From the NCBI RefSeq assembly GCF_014764385.1, contig NZ_CP061714.1, forward strand, positions 1 to 64,000: a stretch of DNA of 64,000 nucleotides. Direction: 5' to 3'. Within the stretch, counting starts at the first letter, position 1. Every line of letters starts with the position of its first letter. Positions 21,440 to 30,234 of the stretch are shown piece after piece. Both the position numbers and the translations under genes were made by a program. The stretch comes from Luteimonas sp. MC1825. Lineage in GTDB: Bacteria > Pseudomonadota > Gammaproteobacteria > Xanthomonadales > Xanthomonadaceae. Below the pieces are notes generated by a model that saw nothing but the letters and a program-made list of their open reading frames with translations, had not been told where the DNA came from and did not search any database.

Positions 21440-22465
21440 TCAATACCGATCCAGCGGACTCAACACCCCGCCCGCGCCACGGCCCAACACGTGCGTGTAG
21501 ATCTGCGTCGTCGCGACATCCTTGTGTCCCAGCAACTCCTGCACCGTGCGAATGTCCTGCCCGGACTCGATGAGGTGCGTGGCGAACGAGTGCCGCAGCG
21601 TGTGGCAGGTCGCCGGCTTGTCGATGCCCGCCGCCACCCGCGCCGACTTGACCGCGCGCTGCAGCACCGCCTCGTCGATGTGATGCCGGCGCAGCGCACC
21701 GGTGCGCGGATCCGCCGACAGTCGCGTGGCCGGAAACACGTACTGCCACCCGAACTCCCGCGCCGCATTGGGATATTTGCGCCCCAGCGCATGCGGCAGC
21801 CAGACCTCGCCGCACCCCGCCTGCAGGTCGCGGGCGTGGAGCACGCGCACCTTTTCCAGCTGCTCGTGCAGCGCCACCTCCAGCTTGCGCGGCAACGGCA
21901 CCCGACGATCCTTGCCTCCCTTGCCGTTGCGCACGCAGATCTCGCGACGGTCGAAATCCACGTCCTTCACCCGCAGCCGCACCGCCTCCATCAAACGCAT
22001 GCCCGCCCCGTACAGCAGCGACGCCATCAAGCCCACCTGCCCATCCACCAGCGCCAGCAGGCGCCGCACCTCGTCGTGCGACAACACCACCGGCAGCTTC
22101 TTGGGACGCTTCGCGCGCGTTACCGACTCCATCCACGGCAGGTCGATGCCCAGCACCTCCTTGTAGAGGAAGAGCAGCGCCGACAGCGCCTGGTTCTGCG
22201 TATTGGCCGCCACGTCATGCCGCACCGCGAGGGTCGACAGAAAGCCCTCGACCTCCAAAGCCCCCAACTCCCGCGGATGGCGGCGCCCATTGGCCAGCAC
22301 GAAGCGCCGCGCCCAGCCCACATACGCCCGCTCGGTGCGGATGCTGTAGTGCTTGGCACGACAGCGGGCGCGCACCTGGTCGAGCAGGCGGGGAGGCGGG
22401 GTCTCGGATGGAGAGTCATCACCCGAAGCACCGGGTACCGCCGCATCCGTGCGGTGATATGACAT
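21440..22465 (-). CDS. intI: Integron integrase IntI
   Basis: The 341-aa tyrosine recombinase carries all catalytic residues: R157 (GAGMRLMEA), K185 (GKGGKDR), H288 and R291 (HTLRHSF), H314 (LLGHKDV) and Y323 (QIYTHV). The integron-specific insert is present at about 210-245 ([30 protein letters not shown]), as in IntI1. It is followed by the RRHHID segment. A GGAG lies just before the ATG. It faces away from the cassette array, the normal layout, and seems fully functional. It joins the array to the lrp locus rather than to ilvD as in many Xanthomonas. Confidence 0.96.
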   Translation of the reverse strand: MSYHRTDAAVPGASGDDSPSETPPPRLLDQVRARCRAKHYSIRTERAYVGWARRFVLANGRRHPRELGALEVEGFLSTLAVRHDVAANTQNQALSALLFLYKEVLGIDLPWMESVTRAKRPKKLPVVLSHDEVRRLLALVDGQVGLMASLLYGAGMRLMEAVRLRVKDVDFDRREICVRNGKGGKDRRVPLPRKLEVALHEQLEKVRVLHARDLQAGCGEVWLPHALGRKYPNAAREFGWQYVFPATRLSADPRTGALRRHHIDEAVLQRAVKSARVAAGIDKPATCHTLRHSFATHLIESGQDIRTVQELLGHKDVATTQIYTHVLGRGAGGVLSPLDRY

Positions 22466-22630
22466 AGCACTCCATTTCTGCGGTATTTCCCGGAATCATT
22501 ACCGCAGGCGTTGCCCAGAAAAATCAGCCAAGCGATTGATCTGGGATGGGTTGCAGCGGGTCGAGTGCGTCAGACAACCGGCGTCAGGAACGGATTACAC
22601 TCCGTTTCTGGAATCTACTAAGTGTTAGGC
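22466..22630. other. intI leader and putative attI site
   Basis: The stretch from the intI start to the first cassette ends in the core site GTTAGGC at 22624-22630; exchange would occur after the G at 22624. An 8-bp inverted repeat CTGCGGTA (22478-22485) / TACCGCAG (22500-22507) lies just upstream of intI, and AACGGA/TCCGTT (22589-22606) lies next to the core site. I see no clear Pc promoter and no LexA box. Confidence 0.7.
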
Positions 22631-22936
22631 CTTGTTTCCCGCAGTGTTGTAGCAGCGTTGTCGGGTCGCCTGTCGCACCTCGCGCATCTGTCGCGGTGGG
22701 CACCTCGTACACGCGGCGATGGCATCGGCGGGCACTCGTGAAGCGCCTCGGCTTCGGAAAGTCGCAGCTTCGGCGCAAGTACGATCATCCTGACTCGGCG
22801 TCGTTGTGGTTGGCGGTGCGGGTTCTCGGCCGCGCGAGTCGTAGGCTTCAGCTCCGCTCTCCCAAGCACGGCCAAGGCTCGGCAAGTTGTTGTAGTGTTC
22901 GGCTCAGGGGTTGGGCCAGGTGCCACGCATCGGCGG
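22625..22936 (+). other. Cassette 1 body: ORF-less family beta
   Basis: First cassette after attI. It holds no credible gene. The promoter-like TGTTGTAGT is at 22888-22896, followed by GGCTCAGGGGTTGGGC. It is cut by IS copy 1, and its own attC is missing. Confidence 0.8.
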
Positions 22937-24026
22937 GGTGAATTCAACCACCAAGTGCGACAGTCCTGATCAAGCGCGGATTCTCTGTTCGGGCGTTTCA
23001 TAGTCGTAGCGCTTCCTCGGTCTGGTATTGAGTTTGTGAGCGATTGCATCGCACTGTTTCTGGGTCAGCTTCGCCATGCTCTTGCCCTTCTGCAGGTACT
23101 GGCGGATCAGCCCGTTGGTGTTCTCGTTGGTGCCACGCTGCCACGGGTGGTGAGGGCGCGCGAAGTAGAACGTCGTTCCGGTCGCGGCCTCGATCTCCGC
23201 ATAGCCATGGAACTCGGTGCCGTTATCCGAGGTGATCGTGATACACGGCAGCGGCGCTGCTTTGATCATCTCGATGACACGGCGATTCAATGCCTTGGTG
23301 GTGCGGTTGGGTAGCTTGCCGATCATCAGGTAGCCCGTGGCACGTTCGACCATGGTCACGATGCAGGACTTCTCCCAGGACGCCCCCATGACCGTGTCGA
23401 TTTCCCAGTGGCCGACCTCGAGCCGCGCCTCAATTTCGACTGGCCGCTCCTCGATCATGCGCTTGCCTTGCAGCCTTCCGCGGCGCTCCAGGCCGTAGTG
23501 CCGCTTGCGCCGCTTATAGCGGCGGCGCAGCTCTAGATACAGCGTGCCGCCTGCACGCCAGTCACGCCGCACGTGGCGGTAGATCGACTGGAAGCTGATC
23601 GCAAACTCGCCCTGCCGAAGCACGCCGGCAATCTGCTCGGGGCTCCATTGCTGCATCAGCAGCGCCTCGACTCGGGCGTACTGCATCGGAGCGTGGTGCG
23701 GACCGCGGCGGCTGCGTCGGAGCCGACCGTTCCGACGCTCCTGGGCTTTGCTGTAGCAGTAGTGTCCGCCCTTGGGACAGGGCGTCAGGTTGCGCTTGAT
23801 CTCGCGATAGATCGTGCTTCGGTGACGGCCCAGGATCAGGGCAATCTCGGCCACGCTGTGCCTGGTCTTGCGGAGCTTGGAGATCAGGTATCGTTCGTCT
23901 CTGGTGAGCTGGCAGTACTTCACGGTTGGGGCTCCTTTCTTGCCGGATAAGAGTCCCTTCCAGTCTGCCAGCTCACCTCTCCTTTTCGGGGCGCTGGATT
24001 TGTCGCACTTAGTCTGGCAATTTCTG
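22937..24026 (-). mobile_element. IS30-family element, copy 1
   Basis: 1090 bp with imperfect terminal repeats sharing AAGTGCGACA about 17-26 bp from each end. The flanks do not match: CGG on the left, GGC on the right. This suggests it is a recombinant of two former insertions. Confidence 0.9.
22970..23923 (-). CDS. IS30-family transposase (copy 1)
   Basis: The 317-aa DDE transposase starts at a GTG (MKYCQLTRDERYLISKL) with AAAGGAG about 9 nt upstream. An open frame reaching 24067 would use attC sequence and is not believed. The N-terminal helix-turn-helix is at about 21-45 (VAEIALILGRHRSTIYREIK). The catalytic triad is D176, D233 and E267 (DD33E, IS30 spacing): GHWEIDTVMG, ITSDNGTEF, RGTNENTNG. 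The translations of all five copies agree apart from the attC-encoded extension. Confidence 0.92.
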   Translation of the reverse strand: MKYCQLTRDERYLISKLRKTRHSVAEIALILGRHRSTIYREIKRNLTPCPKGGHYCYSKAQERRNGRLRRSRRGPHHAPMQYARVEALLMQQWSPEQIAGVLRQGEFAISFQSIYRHVRRDWRAGGTLYLELRRRYKRRKRHYGLERRGRLQGKRMIEERPVEIEARLEVGHWEIDTVMGASWEKSCIVTMVERATGYLMIGKLPNRTTKALNRRVIEMIKAAPLPCITITSDNGTEFHGYAEIEAATGTTFYFARPHHPWQRGTNENTNGLIRQYLQKGKSMAKLTQKQCDAIAHKLNTRPRKRYDYETPEQRIRA

Positions 24027-24028
24027 GG

Positions 24029-24088
24029 CTCTAACAAATCATTCAAGCCGATGCCGCTTCGCGGCACGGCTTAATTCTGGTGTTAGGC
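24029..24088 (+). repeat. attC 1 (60 bp)
   Basis: R'' is CTCTAAC, R' GTTAGGC; arm ATGCC/GGCAC. It follows IS copy 1 and probably belonged to a different, deleted cassette. Confidence 0.88.
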
Positions 24089-24104
24089 GCCATGGAGAGT
24101 TCAA

Positions 24105-24545
24105 ATGACGGCATTAGAAATCAGTGATGAGTGGCTTGTTGCAAATGGCTATGAAGATGATCTTCCATTGGTCATGCGCATGAGGGCGTCCCTTCCACCT
24201 GAGAACATAAGAAATGTTTATGCAGATTTGGCCGTGATCTACTTGGAGTTTGAGCCGGACGAAGATGGCTTGCCGTCGGACGCTATGACCAAGGAATTGG
24301 AAGGAGCAGAGACTAGTTTGGAGTCTTTGATTGAACGTCAAGGCGTTGGCATACAAGCGGCCTCCATCACTGGCAACGGCACACGGGAGTGGCACTACTA
24401 CGTATCCGACCGCCAGAAATTTAAGTCCCAACTTCAGAGTGCGCTGGTCAACTACAAGAGCTTTCCAATCTCAATTGAGGTCTGTGAAGATCCAAAATGG
24501 AATGGGCTCGCCGACCTACTAGAGTCGATCTCAGCTGGCGCCTAA
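24105..24545 (+). CDS. Cassette 2: DUF695-like protein
   Basis: 146 aa, acidic, no membrane segment. The stretch GNGTREWHYYVSDRQKFKSQL and a C-terminal EDPKWNGLADL resemble DUF695 proteins, as I recall that family; function unknown. The stop is the TAA inside R''. Confidence 0.7.
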   Translation: MTALEISDEWLVANGYEDDLPLVMRMRASLPPENIRNVYADLAVIYLEFEPDEDGLPSDAMTKELEGAETSLESLIERQGVGIQAASITGNGTREWHYYVSDRQKFKSQLQSALVNYKSFPISIEVCEDPKWNGLADLLESISAGA

Positions 24546-24651
24546 CAATGCGTTCAAGCCGACCCCGCTTCGCTCCACAAACCACATGGCAGGTACAGCT
24601 TGCCATGTGGTTCGCTCCACTACGCGGCGCGGCTTAACTTAGGTGTTAGGC
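24540..24651 (+). repeat. attC 2 (112 bp)
   Basis: R''/R' GCCTAAC/GTTAGGC; arm ACCCC; inner repeat CATGGCA/TGCCATG. Closes cassette 2. Confidence 0.93.
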
Positions 24652-24656
24652 CGCAC

Positions 24657-25013
24657 ATGACAGTTCACTACAAAGTTGCCGTTTTCCTAGAAGTTTCTCT
24701 CTCAACCAACGAGGAGGCTGCTCCTGCCCTGTTCTTCCGAGAGCTGGAGATGCCATTTCCGCCGAGTGTCGGTCTTGCCATAAATCTCGCAGGTGACTGG
24801 TTCTGCGGCCCCCTGGAGAGAGTGGAGTGGCACGGTGACAGCTGCTTTGTGTGCTACGTCGCGTCAGATAGTTCACTCACTGACCAAAGCATCCACAGCT
24901 GGGATCGTTTGTCGCAAGATGAGCTATTTGGCGTGCTCAGTTCGCGCGGGTGGCAGAGATATGTGCCCGGGGCCGTGCAGCCGTCGTTCTTCGAGGGCCG
25001 GGGTGCGGCCTAA
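24657..25013 (+). CDS. Cassette 3: hypothetical protein
   Basis: 118 aa from the ATG 6 bp after the core site. Soluble, Trp- and Phe-rich with two Cys (WHGDSCFVCYV). No family recognised. The stop is the TAA of R''. Confidence 0.65.
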   Translation: MTVHYKVAVFLEVSLSTNEEAAPALFFRELEMPFPPSVGLAINLAGDWFCGPLERVEWHGDSCFVCYVASDSSLTDQSIHSWDRLSQDELFGVLSSRGWQRYVPGAVQPSFFEGRGAA

Positions 25014-25067
25014 CAATTCATTCAAGCCGACGCCGCTTCGCGGCGCGGCTTAATTCAAGCGTTAGGC
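25008..25067 (+). repeat. attC 3 (60 bp)
   Basis: GCCTAAC/GTTAGGC; arm ACGCC/GGCGC. Confidence 0.93.
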
Positions 25068-25083
25068 GGCACTCGGGAGATAT

Positions 25084-25305
25084 ATGGCGATCGATCTGTT
25101 TGACCTGGCGGGGAGCTGGCTAGACCTACTGCTCGCGCGTCGGATAGTCATTCCGACCGCCGTGGGTATCGTCGTAGCTCTTGGGGTCTACTACTTGACC
25201 GGTCAAACTCCGGGGTCCGCCGCGGTGGCGTTCGGTATCGGTCTACTCAGCGTATGCGTTGGCGTAATCTGGCACATCGCTGGCGGCAAACCGGGTGCCG
25301 CCTAA
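25084..25305 (+). CDS. Cassette 4: small membrane protein
   Basis: 73 aa with two hydrophobic helices at about 20-40 and 46-66. GGGAGATAT precedes the ATG. No family recognised. Confidence 0.65.
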   Translation: MAIDLFDLAGSWLDLLLARRIVIPTAVGIVVALGVYYLTGQTPGSAAVAFGIGLLSVCVGVIWHIAGGKPGAA

Positions 25306-25411
25306 CAATGCGTTCAAGCCGAAGCCGCTTCGTTCCGCAAAGCACATGGCAGATGGAGCTTGCCATGTGCTTTTCTCCACTACGCGTCTCGGCTTAACTT
25401 GGGTGTTAGGC
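25300..25411 (+). repeat. attC 4 (112 bp)
   Basis: GCCTAAC/GTTAGGC; arm AAGCC/GTCTC. Confidence 0.93.
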
Positions 25412-25446
25412 GCTTTGTCCACTAGTACGGTAACCGGGGGGGAGAG

Positions 25447-25755
25447 ATGAAAATCGCACGATCTGGGTCCGCAGCATTCCACGGCGTCTATGAGATTCAG
25501 TTCCCCTCGCCGAAGTTCACTTGGAACGCGGGTGAGAAGCTCCTGCAAGTTCGCCAGACACGTGTGGAAGATTTTTCGAGCAACGCGAGACATGACTACG
25601 CGTTATCAATAACGGTGGCGGAGTTGGGCCAGCTCATCGCCGTCGCGGCGGATGCTGCGATGCAAGACCCAGCCCTCTTCGTGGACGATCTGTCAAAAGT
25701 GCTTGCTGGTCTGACGCGCCTCCAGGCGGTGGCAGCCGGTGTAGTGCGCGCCTAA
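25447..25755 (+). CDS. Cassette 5: hypothetical protein
   Basis: 102 aa, soluble, with a GGGGGGAGAG ribosome-binding site. The N-terminal half looks beta-rich (FHGVYEIQFPSPKFTWNAG), the C-terminal half helical. No family recognised. Confidence 0.65.
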   Translation: MKIARSGSAAFHGVYEIQFPSPKFTWNAGEKLLQVRQTRVEDFSSNARHDYALSITVAELGQLIAVAADAAMQDPALFVDDLSKVLAGLTRLQAVAAGVVRA

Positions 25756-25861
25756 CAATGCGTTCAAGCCGACACCGCATCGGGTCGCAAACCACATGGC
25801 AGGTACAGCTTGCCATGTGCTTCACGCCCCGCCGCGGCGCGGCTTAACTTAGGCGTTAGGC
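25750..25861 (+). repeat. attC 5 (112 bp)
   Basis: GCCTAAC/GTTAGGC; arm ACACC with GCATCGGGTCGC. Confidence 0.93.
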
Positions 25862-25877
25862 CTCAAGTCGAGATCCT

Positions 25878-26150
25878 ATGCGCGTTGATCTAGCTCTGTT
25901 CCAAGGTGATGATCTGCTAGATCGCGGTGAGATCATGGTCAGCTCTGAGCAGAGAACTGACAGCTTCAATCTGTTTCTGGCGCATCATCAACTGGCCGGT
26001 GACGTTGCCGATATCGTTCTCGACCGCTTCTCGGACTCAGTCGGCCTCAAGCCGGTAACACTTGATATGCCGGTCCACGAGTCCAAGGATTGGGAGTCAA
26101 TAGAGTTGGGCAAATTCACGGTGGCCTTCTGGTGCCGGGTTGAGGCCTAA
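25878..26150 (+). CDS. Cassette 6: hypothetical protein
   Basis: 90 aa, acidic, soluble. No family recognised. The stop is the R'' TAA. Confidence 0.65.
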   Translation: MRVDLALFQGDDLLDRGEIMVSSEQRTDSFNLFLAHHQLAGDVADIVLDRFSDSVGLKPVTLDMPVHESKDWESIELGKFTVAFWCRVEA

Positions 26151-26256
26151 CAATGCGTTCAAGCCGAACCCGCTTCGTTACGCGGCCCAGGCGGCAGGTA
26201 AAGCTTGCCACCTGGTCCGCTCCACTGCGCGGGTCGGCTTAACTTAGGTGTTAGGC
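26145..26256 (+). repeat. attC 6 (112 bp)
   Basis: GCCTAAC/GTTAGGC; arm AACCC/GGGTC, inner CAGGCGGCA/TGCCACCTG variant. Confidence 0.93.
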
Positions 26257-26561
26257 CTTGTTCCCCGCAGTGTCGTAGCAGCATCTTCGGGTCGCCTGTT
26301 GCATCCCGCACATTTGTCGCAGAGGGCACCTCGCGCGCGCGGCGAGGGCAACGGCAGACATTCGTGATGCACCTCGGCTCCGGACAGGCGCCGCTTCGGC
26401 GCAAGTACGATCATCCTGAGTCGGCCTCGTTGTGGTTGGCGGTGCGGGTTCTCGGCCGCGCGAACTGTTGGACTCGGCTCCGCTCTCGCAGGCACGGCCA
26501 AGGCTCTTCAAGTTGTTGTAGTGTTCGGCTCAGGGGTTGGGCCAAGTGCCAGGCATCGGCG
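26251..26561 (+). other. Cassette 7 body: ORF-less family beta
   Basis: No credible gene. TGTTGTAGT at 26514-26522. Similar along its length to cassettes 1, 9, 12, 15 and 17. Confidence 0.8.
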
Positions 26562-26621
26562 GCCTAACGAGTCATTCAAGCCGATGCCGCTTCGCGGCAC
26601 GGCTTAATTCTGGTGTTAGGC
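26562..26621 (+). repeat. attC 7 (60 bp)
   Basis: GCCTAAC/GTTAGGC; arm ATGCC/GGCAC. Confidence 0.93.
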
Positions 26622-26640
26622 CCCATTCGTCAGATCATCG

Positions 26641-27198
26641 ATGGCCATTGAATCCTGCACAACATGGGAGTGCGTCAACAGCTTCGCCAGCTGGCTTGCT
26701 GCTATTGGGACAATTCTGATCACCGGCTTGGCGCTTTGGCTGTCCGTTCGTGACCGACGGATCAACCTTAAAGCAGCGCTAACACTCGGATTGCTGCCTT
26801 CTTCCAACCCCGATGTCCTTGATAGAGCTGTGTTTGTTCTCTCTTTCGCCAACGTTGGGCCTCGACCAGCGACCGTGACGAATCATTGCTGGGAGCTTCC
26901 ATTCGTTAAAGGCATCGTTTTCCTTCAGCCATACCGAGATGCGCGCGTTGCGAGCCTCTGCTCCAAGCTGCCGATCGAGCTGACCGATGGGAAAGAAGGC
27001 CACGCTTTCTATCCAGACGACTTTTTCCTGTTGCTCGATGAACCAGAGAAGTTCTTTTTCCACAAGAATCGCTACATTGCTTGGCTGCGCATTAGTTTCT
27101 TCAAAGTCCGCGTTGTGACAACTGCGGGTGTCAGGCCATACGTCAAGGTCACTCGCGCTGTTAGGCGGCGACTGTGGCATCAGTACAATGGGGCCTAA
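26641..27198 (+). CDS. Cassette 8: membrane-anchored hypothetical protein
   Basis: 185 aa with one N-terminal membrane helix at about 14-36 (FASWLAAIGTILITGLALWL), then a soluble domain. The layout resembles cassettes 26 and 47. No family recognised. Confidence 0.7.
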   Translation: MAIESCTTWECVNSFASWLAAIGTILITGLALWLSVRDRRINLKAALTLGLLPSSNPDVLDRAVFVLSFANVGPRPATVTNHCWELPFVKGIVFLQPYRDARVASLCSKLPIELTDGKEGHAFYPDDFFLLLDEPEKFFFHKNRYIAWLRISFFKVRVVTTAGVRPYVKVTRAVRRRLWHQYNGA

Positions 27199-27304
27199 CA
27201 ATGCGTTCAAGCCGAAGCCGCTTCGTTACGCAAAGCACATGGCAGGTACAGCTTGCCATGTACTTCGCTCCACTACGCGTCTCGGCTTAACTTAGGCGTT
27301 AGGC
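27193..27304 (+). repeat. attC 8 (112 bp)
   Basis: GCCTAAC/GTTAGGC; arm AAGCC/GTCTC. Confidence 0.93.
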
Positions 27305-27611
27305 CTTGTTTCCCGCACTGTCGTAGCAGCATCTTCGAGTCGCCTGCTGCACCCCGCACATCTGTCGCAGAGGACACCTCGCACACGCGGTGAAGGCAAC
27401 GCCAGACATTCGTGATGCACCTCGGCACCGGACAGGCGCAGCTTCGGCGCAAGTACGATCATCCTGAGTCGGCCTCGTTGTGGTTGGCGGTGCGGGGCCC
27501 TCGGCCGCGCGAGCTGTAGACCTCGGCTCCGCTCTCGCACGCACGTCCAAGCCTTGCCAAGTTGCGGTAATGTTCGGCCCAGGGGTTGGGCTCAGGTGCC
27601 AGGCATCGGCG
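27299..27611 (+). other. Cassette 9 body: ORF-less family beta
   Basis: No credible gene. The promoter-like element is TGCGGTAAT at 27563-27571, one base off the shared form. Confidence 0.8.
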
Positions 27612-27671
27612 GCCTAACGAGTCGTTCAAGCCGATGCCGCTTCGCGGCACGGCTTAACTCTGGTGTTAGGC
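27612..27671 (+). repeat. attC 9 (60 bp)
   Basis: GCCTAAC/GTTAGGC; arm ATGCC/GGCAC. Confidence 0.93.
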
Positions 27672-27685
27672 AGCAGGGGAAACTT

Positions 27686-27988
27686 ATGCGCAAGTTGATA
27701 CTTCTCACGCTTTGTGCCGTTCCGTTCTCGGCGATTGCTGACAAAGGAGAGGTGGTTAAGGGCGACGTATGCGGCGCTGGCAATGCAATTATTGAGACAA
27801 CAGATGGTTGGTATATCGCCGCTGAGCACTACTCGGGCGTTTACCTCTACGAGGGCGACATTGTTTACGGCACAATGAAGACCTACGGAATGCAAGAGCT
27901 GACCCGAGAGGACGGCGAGTCCGGAAGCTTCTACATCGAAGACTGGGAGTCCAACATTGGCGCTGCCTTCGAAGAGCTCTGTGACTAA
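27686..27988 (+). CDS. Cassette 10: secreted hypothetical protein
   Basis: 100 aa with a signal peptide (MRKLILLTLCAVPFSAIA) and an acidic mature part with two Cys (DVCGAGNA and EELCD). AGGGGAAAC precedes the ATG. No family recognised. Confidence 0.7.
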   Translation: MRKLILLTLCAVPFSAIADKGEVVKGDVCGAGNAIIETTDGWYIAAEHYSGVYLYEGDIVYGTMKTYGMQELTREDGESGSFYIEDWESNIGAAFEELCD

Positions 27989-27994
27989 GCTGCT

Positions 27995-28106
27995 GCCTAA
28001 CAATGCGTTCAAGCCGACACCGCATCGTGGCGCAAATCACATGGCAGATACAGCTTGCCATGCGCTTCACGCCACGCTGCGGCGCGGCTTAACTTAGGTG
28101 TTAGGC
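27995..28106 (+). repeat. attC 10 (112 bp)
   Basis: GCCTAAC/GTTAGGC; arm ACACC with GCATCGTGGCGC. Confidence 0.93.
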
Positions 28107-28405
28107 CTTGTTTCCCGCACTGTTGTTGCCGGGTTCCAGGCAATCTGTAGCGCCTCGCTATCTGCAGCGTTTGCACCTCGCACGCGCGTTGGAGGCATCG
28201 GCAGTCAGCCCTGCAACACCTCGGCTTCGGACAGGCGCGACTCTCCGCAAGATTCGACCTGCCGGGTCGGCTTCGGGCAGTGCGCGGTGAGGGTTCGTGG
28301 CCGCGCGCAGGGTGCGTTTCGGCAGCGCCAGGCGCGGCGCTTGTTGTACTGTTCGCCTCAGGGGTTGGGCTGTCGCACGTCGGGCGCAGGTGCCAGGGAA
28401 CGGCG
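28101..28405 (+). other. Cassette 11 body: ORF-less family alpha
   Basis: No credible gene. Begins CTTGTTTCCCGCACTGTTG like cassettes 36, 45, 55-57, 69 and 75. TGTTGTACT at 28342-28350. Confidence 0.8.
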
Positions 28406-28465
28406 GCCTAACGAGTCGTTCAAGCCGATGCCGCTTCGCGGCACGGCTTAACTCTGGTGTTAGGC
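28406..28465 (+). repeat. attC 11 (60 bp)
   Basis: GCCTAAC/GTTAGGC; arm ATGCC/GGCAC. Confidence 0.93.
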
Positions 28466-28786
28466 CTTGTTCGCCGCAGTGTTGTTGCAGCATCTTCGGC
28501 TCGCCTGGTGCATCCCGCTCATCCATCACATTGGGCAATTCGCACGCGCGGTGTGGGCATCGGCGGGCACTCGTGGTGCAGCTCGGCTTCGGACGGGCGC
28601 AGCTTCGGCGCAAGTACGATCATCCCGGGTCGGCCTCGTTGTGGTTGGCGGTGTGGGCTTTCGGCCGCGCGAGTTGTAGGTCTTGGCTTCGCTCTTGCAG
28701 GCACAGCTACACATCACCAGGTTGCTGTAATGTTCGGCTCATGGGTTGGGCCGCGGCAAGTCGGGCGCAAGTGCCAGGCAGCGGCG
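28460..28786 (+). other. Cassette 12 body: ORF-less family beta
   Basis: No credible gene. TGCTGTAAT at 28723-28731, the best match to an extended -10 in the set. Confidence 0.8.
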
Positions 28787-28898
28787 GCCTAACGAGTCGT
28801 TCAAGCCGACGCCACATCGGGGCGCAAACCACATGGCAGATACAGCTTGCCATGTGCTTCACGCCCCGCTGCAGCGCGGCTTAACTCTGGTGTTAGGC
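28787..28898 (+). repeat. attC 12 (112 bp)
   Basis: GCCTAAC/GTTAGGC; arm ACGCC with ACATCGGGGCGC. Nearly identical to attC 15 and 17. Confidence 0.93.
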
Positions 28899-28901
28899 CT
28901 C

Positions 28902-29273
28902 ATGACCACTTTCTCAGATATCTTTGTTGAGACCCCAGCAGACCTGAGCCTTCAGGCTTTCGCTCACGTCGTGTTCCCGCTCATCAGTATTGAGCAATAC
29001 GAGGAGCGCGAAAGCTCGCACTACGTTGACGACACGTACTTTCGTTCGGTTGGGTCCAACCTAGAGGTAACGGCCTGCTTCACGGATGACTCAGATCTGG
29101 CCAAGTACCGCTTTTGGCTCCCTATATGCTCCGAGGATCAGGCGCGACTTGCCCCGGAAGCCGCCGAACAATTTGCGCTCATCATTAGCGGCCATGGCTG
29201 GCGCTGCTTCATACCGACAGGCGCTTGGTATCGTAATGGCTGGAGCGGTGAGGGTCGTCTGTATGAGGCCTAA
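28902..29273 (+). CDS. Cassette 13: hypothetical protein
   Basis: 123 aa, acidic, soluble, aromatic-rich C-terminus (GTAWYRNGWSGEG-like). The ATG lies 4 bp after the core site. No family recognised. Confidence 0.65.
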   Translation: MTTFSDIFVETPADLSLQAFAHVVFPLISIEQYEERESSHYVDDTYFRSVGSNLEVTACFTDDSDLAKYRFWLPICSEDQARLAPEAAEQFALIISGHGWRCFIPTGAWYRNGWSGEGRLYEA

Positions 29274-29327
29274 CAATTCATTCAAGCCGAAGCCGCTTCG
29301 CGGCTCGGCTTAATTCAGGCGTTAGGC
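29268..29327 (+). repeat. attC 13 (60 bp)
   Basis: GCCTAAC/GTTAGGC; arm AAGCC/GGCTC. Confidence 0.93.
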
Positions 29328-29373
29328 CGCACGCACGCATCACGGCGACTTTCAGCTCAGCGGAATCAGCACT

Positions 29374-29715
29374 ATGTCCAAGTACCTGATCTCCTTTCCC
29401 AGCGCCGCGATGGTCGTGCCTGACGACGAGTGGGAGGCGGTAGTTCGCGACTCGCATGCCGTAATTGAAGAGGCGAAAGCCGCAGGTGTTTATGTCTTCG
29501 GTGGCGGCATCGACGAGAGCGTCTCACCCACGCTCGTCTCGGCTACAGGCGCCGTTGCCGAGGGTGGCTATCCTTGGGCGCCTGCGCTCAATGGGGGCTT
29601 CACCGTGCTAGAACTGCCCTCGCGAGACGAGGCTGTCGTGTGGGCCGCGCGCATCGCTAAAGCCTGTCGCTGTGACCAGGAATTGCGAGTCTTCGGGTAT
29701 GACCCGCAGTCCTGA
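29374..29715 (+). CDS. Cassette 14: YCII-related domain protein
   Basis: 113 aa. MSKYLISFPSAAMVVPDDEW, the central GGYPWAPALNGGFTVLELPS and EAVVWAARIAKACRCDQELRVF fit the YCII / DGPF dimeric alpha-beta barrel family. Catalytic role unknown. It stops 28 bp before the attC. Confidence 0.75.
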   Translation: MSKYLISFPSAAMVVPDDEWEAVVRDSHAVIEEAKAAGVYVFGGGIDESVSPTLVSATGAVAEGGYPWAPALNGGFTVLELPSRDEAVVWAARIAKACRCDQELRVFGYDPQS

Positions 29716-29742
29716 GAGCGGCACAGGCATAGTGCTGGTGCG

Positions 29743-29802
29743 GCCTAACAATTCATTCAAGCCGACACCGCTTCGCGGCGCGGCTTAATTCTGGCGTTAG
29801 GC
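29743..29802 (+). repeat. attC 14 (60 bp)
   Basis: GCCTAAC/GTTAGGC; arm ACACC/GGCGC. Confidence 0.93.
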
Positions 29803-30123
29803 CTTGTTCGCCGCAGTGTTGTAGCAGCATCTTCGGGTCGCCTGGTGCATCCTGCTCATCCATCACGTTGAGCAATTCGCACGCGCGGTGAGGGCATCGG
29901 CGGGCACTCGTGGTGCAGCCCGGCTTCGGACGGGCGCAGCTTCGGTGCAAGTACGATCATCCCGAGTCGGCCTCGTTGTGATGGGCGGTGTGGGCTTTCG
30001 GCCGCGCGAGTTGTAGACCTTAGCTTCGCCCTTGCAGGCACAGCTACACGTCGCCAGGTTGCTGTAATGTTCGGCTCAGGGGTTGGGGCGCGGCAGGTCG
30101 GGCGCAAGTGCCAGGCAGCGGCG
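29797..30123 (+). other. Cassette 15 body: ORF-less family beta
   Basis: No credible gene. TGCTGTAAT at 30060-30068. Very close to cassette 12. Confidence 0.8.
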
Positions 30124-30234
30124 GCCTAACGAGTCGTTCAAGCCGACGCCACATCGGGGCGCAAACCACATGGCAGATACAGCTTGCCATGTGCTTCACG
30201 CCCCGCTGCAGCGCGGCTTAACTCTGGTGTTGGC
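30124..30234 (+). repeat. attC 15 (about 111 bp, altered R')
   Basis: R'' GCCTAAC but the right core reads GTTGGCC instead of GTTAGGC. The altered bases belong to the start of cassette 16. Confidence 0.85.

Noticed and set aside
22512..22620. Pc promoter driving the first cassettes
   Set aside because: Only weak hexamer pairs with poor spacing are visible; not strong enough to call.
23036..23950. Plus-strand frames of 92 and 125 aa opposite each IS transposase
   Set aside because: They are antisense shadows, identical in all five copies, with no ribosome-binding site or family.
24024..24067. Transposase N-terminal extension MPRSGIGLN... (365-aa version)
   Set aside because: These codons come from the neighbouring attC and lie outside the element. 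The GTG with AAAGGAG inside the IS is a better start.
24029..24088. attC hairpins as transcription terminators
   Set aside because: Stems are long but lack a following T run. They are better explained as recombination sites.
26244..26501. Minus-strand frame of about 85 aa kept open in beta cassettes
   Set aside because: Arg/Pro-rich, varying starts, ends inside the preceding attC, and oriented against the array. High GC and shared DNA explain it.
28297..28884. Plus-strand frames of 100-200 aa running through ORF-less cassettes and attC sites
   Set aside because: They cross cassette boundaries, read attC as protein and have Arg/Ser-rich composition.
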